Below are positions 25,906-32,923 of a stretch of DNA of 35,321 nucleotides, piece after piece. The stretch's first letter is position 1; each line of letters starts with the position of its first letter. The stretch covers positions 1 to 35,321 of the forward strand of contig JADFZS010000001.1 of NCBI GenBank assembly GCA_015232405.1, read 5' to 3'. This DNA is from Magnetococcales bacterium (lineage in GTDB: Bacteria > Pseudomonadota > Magnetococcia > Magnetococcales > JADFYX01). The notes beneath the pieces are model-generated. The model was not told where the DNA came from. It searched no databases and worked only from the letters and a program-made list of their open reading frames with translations. The position numbers and the translations under genes are program-made.

Positions 25906-26301
25906 ATGTCTGAACTTTCAGAAGAGAATCTAAACAGCTTAAAATATAACGCCGACGGCCTTATCCCGGCAATTTCCCAGCAGTTTGATACAGGCGAAGT
26001 TTTAATGATGGCCTGGATGAACAAATCTTCCGTTGCCGAGACCCTAAAAACAGGGGTTGCCTGTTATTGGTCAAGGAGCAGGCAGAAATTTTGGAAAAAA
26101 GGTGAAAGTTCAGGACACATCCAGAAGGTAAAATCCATGCGTACCGACTGCGATAGGGATACCCTGTTGATAATGGTAGACCAAGCTGGAGTCGCATGTC
26201 ACACAGGTCGCCACAACTGCTTTTATCTGGAGGCACAAAACGGCGAATGGCAAGAGATAGCCAAGCCAGAGCTGGACCCAGATGAGATTTATAAAAAGTA
26301 G
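25906..26301 (+). CDS. hisI: Phosphoribosyl-AMP cyclohydrolase
   Basis: This HisI opens the adenine ring of phosphoribosyl-AMP. It is 131 residues, so it lacks the fused HisE pyrophosphatase domain. Motifs present are [23 protein letters not shown] and the metal-binding [24 protein letters not shown] region. GAGG lies before the ATG. It ends the his run; hisE is not found downstream in this window. Confidence 0.95.
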   Translation: MSELSEENLNSLKYNADGLIPAISQQFDTGEVLMMAWMNKSSVAETLKTGVACYWSRSRQKFWKKGESSGHIQKVKSMRTDCDRDTLLIMVDQAGVACHTGRHNCFYLEAQNGEWQEIAKPELDPDEIYKK

Positions 26302-26327
26302 TTGATAATCACTAGTTTGTTATTTTT

Positions 26328-26362
26328 ATGCAAGTTGCGTAGCTGATACATACAACTTGCAT
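26328..26362 (+). terminator. Hairpin after hisI
   Basis: ATGCAAGTTG (26328-26337) pairs perfectly with CAACTTGCAT (26353-26362). It lies 26 nt after the hisI stop. There is no long T-run after it, so the terminator role is tentative. Confidence 0.45.
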
Positions 26363-26403
26363 GCTGTTATTTGTCAAAAAATTCAAGAAAATACGTACGT
26401 ATT

Positions 26404-26464
26404 TGTAGGAGCGAGCTTGCTCGCAAAGATGTCTCCCCCCATCACGAGCAAGTTCGCTCCTACA
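26404..26464. repeat. REP-like inverted repeat
   Basis: TGTAGGAGCGAGCTTGCTCG (26404-26423) is matched by a reverse-complement arm at 26445-26464 with one mismatch. The GTAGGAGCGAGCTTGCTCGC core is very like the well-known Pseudomonas REP sequence. The left arm directly abuts a 16-bp perfect palindrome (AAATACGTACGTATTT, 26389-26404). By family knowledge such REPs are spread by RAYT (TnpA-REP) transposases; none is in this window. Confidence 0.8.
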
Positions 26465-26611
26465 TGTAACTCTTCGCTTTATAAAGAACAATAATATAGT
26501 GTGCAAAACATTTTGACTTCCTTGATCTCAACCAAACTTGAGTGATCTGACCTACTTTTCAGTAACGCTAAAACTCCATTTTCTCCCTTCATAACTCAAA
26601 ATTTTTTATAT

Positions 26612-26638
26612 ATTAATAAAAATCCAACTTTTATTAAT
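26612..26638. promoter_or_regulatory. Perfect inverted repeat upstream of the sulfite reductase gene
   Basis: ATTAATAAAA-N7-TTTTATTAAT is perfectly symmetric, 27 bp long and about 170 bp before the start codon. Its size and symmetry suit a dimeric regulator, but the surrounding A+T richness makes chance more likely than for a mixed sequence. Confidence 0.4.
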
Positions 26639-26809
26639 GTTATATAACTGCGTGAAATGCTTGAAAAATCATCGGGAAAATTATAATTATATAGCCGTCA
26701 TAAAAATTATAAATGACGATATTACTTGAAATTATCAGATAAACTAAATTATGATGTATATTAATTTTTAAACAACATTATAAACATGTACTAAAAGAGG
26801 TAATAAACA

Positions 26810-29056
26810 ATGGGTTCCCAATTTGATTTAAATCTGATTGCCGATCATCAACCACTTTCACGTCCTGCATTTGCGCAACCATTGGATGTGGATGAGTACC
26901 GGATGGGGTATGAATCATTTAAATGCGACCATTGGGATGCCGAACGTTTTAAATCTTTTCGTCTTAGGTTTGGGGTCTATAGTCAACGTCAGGCCGGGCT
27001 ATACATGCTGCGACTAAAGGTTCCCGGTGGCTCCTTGAGCCTTGAGCAGTTGGATGGGGTGGTGGCCATTGCAAAACATTATGGCAATGAACCTTTCAGG
27101 TTGACCACACGCCAGGATATTCAGCTCTATTCGTTGGATTTGGACGATATTCCTGAAATTTTGGCTGCTTTACAAAAAATAGGCATAACCACCAGAGAGG
27201 CTTCTGGTAACACCATACGCAATATAACCGTATGCCCCCTTGCCGGAAGCTGCCCCCATGAGCTGGTGGATGCCCAACAGGTTGCCGATGGATTGGCGAG
27301 CAGTTTTTTACGGGATGATCTGGTGCAAAATATGCCCCGCAAGGTGAAAGTTGCTGTCTCTGGATGTTCTGGAGATTGTGCCGCCACATTTAAAGATGAT
27401 CTTGGCTTTATTGCCACCATCAAAGATGGCAAACAGGGTTTTAGGGTGGTTGCAGGTGGTGGTCTGGGCAGCTTGCCCCGTTTGGCGGTTCCCCTTATGG
27501 ATTTTGTTGTTGAGGAGGAGTTGCCACGGGTGGTAGAGGCGATGGCTCGTGTCCATCACAAACACTCAAACCGTAAAGTTCGCTCCCGGTCACGGATAAA
27601 ATTTTTGTTGGATGGTCTGGGAGAGGAGGGTTTTATCCAGGCTTTCCAGGATACCTTTGCCCAGCTTGGCAGATTAACCCCCAAACAGTGGCAAAAACTC
27701 CCTTGGAAAAATCCTAAAACTGCTCCTGACGAGCCGATTATCAACAGTGGTGTCGTAACAGAGGCAAAGGGCACTATTGCGTTGTTTGTAAAAGTTGTTG
27801 GTGGCGAGGTAAGTGGCGAGCATATGTCACAACTGCTGGCTTTGGTGCGAAGTGAAGGGGTTGAGAACATCCGTATCACCAGCAATCAGGAGATTCTCAT
27901 CCGTGGTCTTGGTCATGTTGCAGCCAAAAACATAGCTCAAGGTGTAGAGGCTATCGGCTTTGTGGTGCGAAATAACAGTTTGCAACAAGATGATGTGCTC
28001 TCCTGTTCCGGCTCTACCACCTGCCCGTTGGCAATCTCCAACTCTCCAGCGTTGGCCCGTCAGTTTCGTAAAAGTAGCTTTGAAGATGGGCGGGTTATAC
28101 GGATATCCGGTTGTCAGAACAGTTGCGCTCAACACCATCTTGCTGATTTTGGTCTCCACGGGGTCTCCAGACGTTTAAATGGTAAAAATGCCCCTTATTA
28201 TCAAATAACAGTGGGGGGGAAACTCAACAACGGTGGCGAACTGGGCAGAGTTGGTCCTCTGGTTCCAGCATTTCTAGCACAAAAGGCTGTTGAGGTGTTG
28301 CGCAGAGCTTTTATAAATCAAAAGCAGGACAAAAACCTCGGCAGTTGGGCCGATAGAGTGGGAGTTGCAGGGATGGAGGAGTTGTTAAACCTAGAAACAG
28401 CAGTTGTCAGCACGCACCTGACGCAACCTATTGATTCATCTGGCATAACAGAGCAAAGTCTCATCACCAAAAAGGTGACTTCGATTTGCTCTGTTACACC
28501 AGCTAAACCAATATGTTACGCCATGTACGCACCGCCAACCGCCGTTTCTAGGTTAAACTCTGAGCTTAGTGAGCTTAATACAGAAGATACCAGATATTTT
28601 TATGATCTGGATGATAAAAATCCTTTTGTATTGTCCTCTGGTGCTGGTGGTGGTGGAGAGTGTGCGCAACCAGCTGTGGTGGCAGAGCATCTTGCCGATC
28701 TTGCCAAGGTGGGAATTAGCGATTTACAAAGGGCTATTGATGTTGATGATCGCAAACTGGCAATTCTTTATGCCCGGTCGGCTATTCTTTCTGGGGCTAA
28801 AAGGCTTCTTGAAGTTACCAGAATAAAGACAGATAGCCGTGATGATTCTTGGGTGGTGGAGATGGTCCACAGTTGGAACCGCAATAATCCTAAAATGTTG
28901 GCAACCCTTGATAAAGTTCTGGCATTGGTGGAGGCAAGTACACTGGGTGGTGATTTAAATGTACTGCTAAAAGGTATAAAGAGATGGAATATAATTGTCA
29001 GCCAAGCCATTGATTTAAAGCTGTTGGCACAAATACCAAAGGAGAAATCTGCATGA
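26810..29056 (+). CDS. cysI: Siroheme nitrite/sulfite reductase (CysI/NirA-type) with C-terminal extension
   Basis: The protein reduces sulfite to sulfide (or, less likely here, nitrite to ammonia) with siroheme and a 4Fe-4S cluster. Conserved features are the FRLTTRQDIQLYSL and GNTIRNITVCPLAG segments of the first half, and the cluster/siroheme cysteines C399, C405, C435 and C439 in CSGSTTCPLA and SGCQNSCAQHH. Pairing with an APS reductase downstream, with ATGA overlap, favours sulfite as substrate. At 748 residues it is long. About 56 residues (526-583) come from an inserted palindromic element, and after it is a ~160-residue helical extension of unclear role containing SSGAGGGGECAQP. AGAGG lies about 9 nt before the ATG. 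Without the insertion the protein would be 692 residues. Confidence 0.88.
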   Translation: MGSQFDLNLIADHQPLSRPAFAQPLDVDEYRMGYESFKCDHWDAERFKSFRLRFGVYSQRQAGLYMLRLKVPGGSLSLEQLDGVVAIAKHYGNEPFRLTTRQDIQLYSLDLDDIPEILAALQKIGITTREASGNTIRNITVCPLAGSCPHELVDAQQVADGLASSFLRDDLVQNMPRKVKVAVSGCSGDCAATFKDDLGFIATIKDGKQGFRVVAGGGLGSLPRLAVPLMDFVVEEELPRVVEAMARVHHKHSNRKVRSRSRIKFLLDGLGEEGFIQAFQDTFAQLGRLTPKQWQKLPWKNPKTAPDEPIINSGVVTEAKGTIALFVKVVGGEVSGEHMSQLLALVRSEGVENIRITSNQEILIRGLGHVAAKNIAQGVEAIGFVVRNNSLQQDDVLSCSGSTTCPLAISNSPALARQFRKSSFEDGRVIRISGCQNSCAQHHLADFGLHGVSRRLNGKNAPYYQITVGGKLNNGGELGRVGPLVPAFLAQKAVEVLRRAFINQKQDKNLGSWADRVGVAGMEELLNLETAVVSTHLTQPIDSSGITEQSLITKKVTSICSVTPAKPICYAMYAPPTAVSRLNSELSELNTEDTRYFYDLDDKNPFVLSSGAGGGGECAQPAVVAEHLADLAKVGISDLQRAIDVDDRKLAILYARSAILSGAKRLLEVTRIKTDSRDDSWVVEMVHSWNRNNPKMLATLDKVLALVEASTLGGDLNVLLKGIKRWNIIVSQAIDLKLLAQIPKEKSA
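28390..28552. mobile_element. 163-bp palindromic element inserted in frame in the sulfite reductase gene
   Basis: The ends CCTAGAAAC (28390-28398) and GTTTCTAGG (28544-28552) are perfect inverted repeats, flanked by TTAAA on both sides (28385-28389 and 28553-28557). Element plus one duplication is 168 bp, exactly 56 codons, with no stop in the cysI frame. The outer arms match the 48-bp element at 7043-7090. The middle (28419-28526) is itself a long imperfect hairpin, with arms containing TAACAGAGCAAA and TTTGCTCTGTTA around ATCACC/GGTGA. Seven-base direct repeats ACGCACC (28412-28418, 28527-28533) bound the extra 115 bp that this copy has over the 48-bp copy. No transposase is encoded. Confidence 0.8.
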
Positions 29057-29799
29057 GTGTATCCTCACTGCCAAAATATGATTTTATCCAGCACCAAGAT
29101 GAGTATATCAACAAAGAGTATGGACATCTCGATGGAGTGGAGCTGCTAAATGTGGTGTTAAAGGAGCTGTTTGTAGGTCGTGTTGCTGCTACCACCTCTT
29201 TTGGTACTGAGTCTGCGGTGCTGCTAGCCATGATTGCAAAGGTGGATAAACATACCCCGGTTATCTTTATCGACACCGGGAAACACTTTTCCTTAACCCA
29301 TGATTATCGACAACAACTGACCCAATTTTTGGGTTTGAGCAATATCCAAGTTGTCGCCCCCAAAGCAGAAAATATAGATCGCCTTGATCCCAAAGGGGAT
29401 CTCAACCAACGTGATGCAGATCTCTGTTGTAACCTACGTAAGGTAGAGCCATTGGATAGGGTTATTACCGGCTATGATGCTTGGATTACTGGTAGAAAAC
29501 GCTATCACGGTGACGAACGTACCAAACTGCAATCCATTGAGACGGTAAATGGTCAAAGCAAGATAAATCCCCTTGCAGGTTGGGGTAAAACAGAGATTGA
29601 CCGGGCCTTTGCCCAGTGGAAATTACCCCGGCATCCCCTTGAAAAAAGAGGTTTTCCTTCTGTTGGCTGTCAACCCTGTACCAATGCTGCCTCTTGTGGT
29701 GGCGGACTACGGGATGGGCGTTGGCGTGGAAGCAACAAAACCGAATGTGGCATTCACAAACCCCGATCAAACAGAGTTATTCCGTTAATTGTGAAATAG
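29053..29799 (+). CDS. cysH: Assimilatory adenylyl-sulfate (APS) reductase
   Basis: The enzyme reduces activated sulfate to sulfite. The 248 residues carry the PAPS/APS reductase fold, with the N-terminal SFGTESAVLL and FIDTGKHF segments, and the CC...CxxC cluster ligands C125-C126 (LCCNLRK) and C206-C209 (GCQPCT). Those cysteines mark the 4Fe-4S APS-reducing type rather than the cluster-free PAPS type. The C-terminal KTECGIH holds the thioredoxin-linked catalytic cysteine C232. The start overlaps the cysI stop (ATGA). Activating enzymes (cysD/cysN or sat) are not in this window. Confidence 0.93.
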   Translation: MSVSSLPKYDFIQHQDEYINKEYGHLDGVELLNVVLKELFVGRVAATTSFGTESAVLLAMIAKVDKHTPVIFIDTGKHFSLTHDYRQQLTQFLGLSNIQVVAPKAENIDRLDPKGDLNQRDADLCCNLRKVEPLDRVITGYDAWITGRKRYHGDERTKLQSIETVNGQSKINPLAGWGKTEIDRAFAQWKLPRHPLEKRGFPSVGCQPCTNAASCGGGLRDGRWRGSNKTECGIHKPRSNRVIPLIVK

Positions 29800-29859
29800 A
29801 ATATTTTAAAATGGATTAGGAGTATTGTTGATATGTCATTGTCAATTGATAAACAAAAT

Positions 29860-30633
29860 TTATGAAAGTGGTTTTTGCGCGCAGCCGATCATCGATGCAG
29901 CGTTGGCAAAACAGCGCAGATATTTATAATCCGCCTCAAGGAGATTTTGCTTTATGGGGTTTGGCAGCTGGTTTAAACGCCAATAACGGGTGACTAAAAA
30001 GGAGAAGAGGTGAGCGCGGTAGCGTAGCTTGATATTGTTAAAGCCGTTTTTTTTGATGATCTGTTTCACCTCTTTGCTGGTAAAACGCCGAATATGGGTT
30101 GGGTCCTCCCAAGTCCAACGCCGTTTGCCATCTTTTGTTGATTCTATCTGACCTGTCAACTTGCTGTAGATATGTTCAATGGAGAGAGGGTTGCCACAGG
30201 GGGTGGTCCATAAAAAAAAGCCCCCCGGTTTTAACAAACGGGATATATCTTGAAGATAGCTATCCACCTCTTCTACATGTTCCATAACCTCAATGCTGGC
30301 AATAAGGTCAAACTTTTGTCCTTCATCCTGGCAGTGATGGTTTTGTATCGGCAAAAGGTTGTTTTTGTATTGGGGATATTTTTTACCCAACTCCTCAAGG
30401 GCAATGGAGGAGATATCGGCAAAAAAGAGCTGGCTATCAGGATAAAGAGTTTGCCATATATCGGTGTGAAGTCCGGCCCCTGCGCCATAGTCTAACACCA
30501 TAGCAACAGGCCCGGCTTGCATAATGTGGCTGGCAAAATGGTCTATACCCTTGGCCCGAGCCAGCTCTATACCGCTCATGGTACTGCGATAGCCCTCCTG
30601 ATAAAGCCTGTCGTAATGTGCTTTATCGGCCAT
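29860..30633 (-). CDS. Class I SAM-dependent methyltransferase
   Basis: The 257-residue protein has the Rossmann methyltransferase motifs: VLDYGAGAGLHT (motif I), an acidic FFADIS after strand 2, ASIEVMEHVEEVDSYLQDI (post-motif region as in UbiG-like enzymes) and LLKPGGFFLWTTP. The C-terminal part (RRFTSKEVKQIIKKNGF) is typical of UbiG/UbiE-like folds, but the length and ends differ from real UbiG, so I give no symbol. It lies 46 nt after rsgA on the same strand and converges with cysH. No clear ribosome-binding site is seen, only GGGC followed by an A-run. The substrate is unknown. Confidence 0.85.
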   Translation of the reverse strand: MADKAHYDRLYQEGYRSTMSGIELARAKGIDHFASHIMQAGPVAMVLDYGAGAGLHTDIWQTLYPDSQLFFADISSIALEELGKKYPQYKNNLLPIQNHHCQDEGQKFDLIASIEVMEHVEEVDSYLQDISRLLKPGGFFLWTTPCGNPLSIEHIYSKLTGQIESTKDGKRRWTWEDPTHIRRFTSKEVKQIIKKNGFNNIKLRYRAHLFSFLVTRYWRLNQLPNPIKQNLLEADYKYLRCFANAASMIGCAQKPLS

Positions 30634-30679
30634 TTTTTTTGCCCGACTTCAACATCAATAATACCTCATTGTCTCTTTT

Positions 30680-31708
30680 TTAGTGGTCATTTTTAGGCAT
30701 GGACTCTTGGATACGATGGAGGCTTTTAAGACGGTTTATGTGAATTTTTCCATCTTCTATAGCACCAAGAACCATGCACCCCGGCTCATGTTTATGGCTA
30801 CAGTTGGAGAATCGACACCCTTCAAGATAGGGGGCGATATCCCGGAAAAAAGTGGCTACATTGTTACGGGAGACATTGTGCAGGCCAAATTCCCGCACTC
30901 CCGGTGAATCTATGAGGCTGCCACCGTTTGGTAGATGATAGAGCCTGGCTACTGTTGTTGTGTGTCGACCCATATTTGAGCTCTCTTTTACCTCACCTAT
31001 GGTTGGCGCTCTCTCTTTTGGGACCCATTTATGCACCAAAGATGATTTTCCCACTCCAGATTGCCCGACAAAAATTGAGATTTTTTCTTGCAACATACTC
31101 CCAAGTTCAGAGATACCCAGGCCACTGGTAGCAGATATGGGTAAAATTGGATACTCCATGGTTTTATAGGGGGCCAGCTCCTCCATGATCTCTTCGGGAT
31201 CTTGGGCTAAGTCCATTTTGTTTATCAGGAGTATAGGCCGAATTTTAGCTGCCTCTGCTGCAACCAGATAACGGTCAATAAGGCCGGTATTTAGATGGGT
31301 ACTTGTTGTTATTATAAATATCTGGTCAATATTGGCAGCTATTGTTTTAAGTCGTCGATATGGTCCTGGGCGTTGCAATATGGAGTGCCTATCGATAACC
31401 GCAGTGATAACGCCCTGTTGGGAGTTGGCTTTTTGCCAGATAACCCGATCACCACATACTGGCTCAATCCCTGCCGTCTCTCTAACGGCACAACGACAAC
31501 CCACCCCAGAACTATCCTCAACCTCCACATTCAGACCAAAGTGGGCGATGACCATACCCTCTTCAGGTTTACCAAGGTCAGCCTGTTTTAAAATATCCCA
31601 ATTCTCCTCTTGCCGAGCAGTGATTTGGTCAGAACGGCGTTGCCTTATGGCGTTTATGCGCTCTTTTTGTCTCTGGTTGATGGTTCTTGGGGTTTTTTTG
31701 CGCGGCAT
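30680..31708 (-). CDS. rsgA: Ribosome small-subunit-dependent GTPase A
   Basis: RsgA is a circularly permuted GTPase that helps late maturation of the 30S subunit. The permuted order is visible: NKMDL (G4) comes before GQSGVGKSS (G1), followed by the HTTT switch and DSPGVREFGL (G3). An OB-fold precedes the GTPase and a C-terminal zinc site (CRFSNCSHKHEPGC) follows. The basic N-terminus (MPRKKTPRTINQRQKERINAIR) is longer than in many homologues and probably touches rRNA. The length of 342 residues is normal. The methyltransferase gene follows in the same direction. Confidence 0.96.
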   Translation of the reverse strand: MPRKKTPRTINQRQKERINAIRQRRSDQITARQEENWDILKQADLGKPEEGMVIAHFGLNVEVEDSSGVGCRCAVRETAGIEPVCGDRVIWQKANSQQGVITAVIDRHSILQRPGPYRRLKTIAANIDQIFIITTSTHLNTGLIDRYLVAAEAAKIRPILLINKMDLAQDPEEIMEELAPYKTMEYPILPISATSGLGISELGSMLQEKISIFVGQSGVGKSSLVHKWVPKERAPTIGEVKESSNMGRHTTTVARLYHLPNGGSLIDSPGVREFGLHNVSRNNVATFFRDIAPYLEGCRFSNCSHKHEPGCMVLGAIEDGKIHINRLKSLHRIQESMPKNDH

Positions 31709-31798
31709 AAATAGTAGTGTCCTAATGGAGCATATATGTTAAAGTGCTCAGGTTGAATTTGATTCTATTTGTTTATTTGGTTGAGGCACAAGTTAAAT

Positions 31799-32689
31799 AT
31801 GCAAAATTCTCTTTTTGGACTACTGCGTTCTGTGTTGTATGTTCCTGCTAGCAATCAAAAAGTGCTCAAAAAGGCTCCTCACCTAGATGCCGACTGTCTG
31901 ATCCTCGATCTTGAAGATTCAGTACCTGAACAGCAGAAGGAAAATGCTAGAGCCTTGGCACTAGAGACTCTTAACGCGGTTGAATCCAAGGATATATTAC
32001 GTACTGTACGAATTAACGCTTTAAACAGCGAACTTTGGATGGATGATGTCCAGGCCATCTTTGATGGTCGGCCTGATGCACTGGTGGTTCCAAAAGTTGA
32101 TTCAATCGCCTCTTTGCAAAAACTGTTTGACCTTCTCACAGGGCTTGAGGCCAACCACCCTGGAGGTTTTACCTGTAGTGTTTGGGCTATGATTGAATCA
32201 CCCCTTGGGGTTATCAACGCCTACACCATCGCCAAACATCCCCGGATAAGTTTGTTGGTTATGGGAACATCCGACCTGGGAGCAGCCCTTGGGATTGCTC
32301 CCACTGTAGAGCGTGGGGGGATGGCAGTTGCTCTACAGCAGACGGTACTAGCAGCCAAAGCAGCTGGAGTGGGAGTTATCGATGGGGTCTTTGTCGATTT
32401 AAGGGACCCCCAAGGATTTGCTGACCAGTGCCGCTATGGGGCTGCTTTGGGTTTTAACGGCAAAACAGTTATTCATCCCAGCCAGGTTTTACCAGCAAAC
32501 CAGCTTTTTTTACCCAGTAAAGCTGAGATAGAACATGCCAAAACAGTTTTGCATTCATGGCAAAAGGCATATGAACAAGGTGAGGAAATATGTCTGGTGG
32601 ATGGGGTGTTGGTGGAAAGACTACATGCCAGAAGAGCTCTAGAAATCTTAAAAAGCGTTAATGAAATGGTGGAAGTAACCGATCTATAG
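31799..32689 (+). CDS. HpcH/HpaI-family CitE-like lyase (citrate lyase beta-like / malyl-CoA lyase-like)
   Basis: I place the start at ATG 31799 (MQNSLFGLLRSVLYVPASN, 296 residues), where the conserved domain begins; a TTG 30 nt upstream is also in frame. The TIM-barrel family splits or forms C-C bonds of CoA-linked hydroxyacids with Mg2+. The sequence shows LRSVLYVPASN, LILDLEDSVP, VRINAL, ALVVPKV, MIESPLGV (Mg-binding Glu), VMGTSDLGAALG and NGKTVIHPSQV. The genes citD and citF are absent here, so a true citrate lyase complex is unlikely. Malyl-CoA, citramalyl-CoA or a related thioester is more probable, without a firm choice. Confidence 0.9.
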   Translation: MQNSLFGLLRSVLYVPASNQKVLKKAPHLDADCLILDLEDSVPEQQKENARALALETLNAVESKDILRTVRINALNSELWMDDVQAIFDGRPDALVVPKVDSIASLQKLFDLLTGLEANHPGGFTCSVWAMIESPLGVINAYTIAKHPRISLLVMGTSDLGAALGIAPTVERGGMAVALQQTVLAAKAAGVGVIDGVFVDLRDPQGFADQCRYGAALGFNGKTVIHPSQVLPANQLFLPSKAEIEHAKTVLHSWQKAYEQGEEICLVDGVLVERLHARRALEILKSVNEMVEVTDL

Positions 32690-32923
32690 TATTTAACGAA
32701 GACATAATTTCTGGATGCACATACTGTTTTATGTTTAAATGGGGTCTGCTCTTAGTGATTCATAAGAGGGGGCTTGTACGGCAAATCAAAGGTTGTGTAT
32801 CCTAAATTATTTGGCTCATAAAGTACATACTAGCATATTTTTTTCGTTAGGTTGTTGCTTCTTGCCGCCCGTTTTAGGTTATAGCTGCCATGGATAGATG
32901 ATAATAGCTACGGGGATGAATTT

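Larger units (their letters stand above)
26302..26809. other. 508-bp noncoding region with several palindromes
   Basis: No credible gene. It contains a possible his-operon terminator hairpin (26328-26362), a 16-bp perfect palindrome (26389-26404), a Pseudomonas-REP-like inverted repeat (26404-26464), and close to the sulfite reductase gene a perfect A/T-rich inverted repeat (26612-26638). The last 200 bp are very A+T rich and should hold the promoter of the next gene. Confidence 0.7.
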
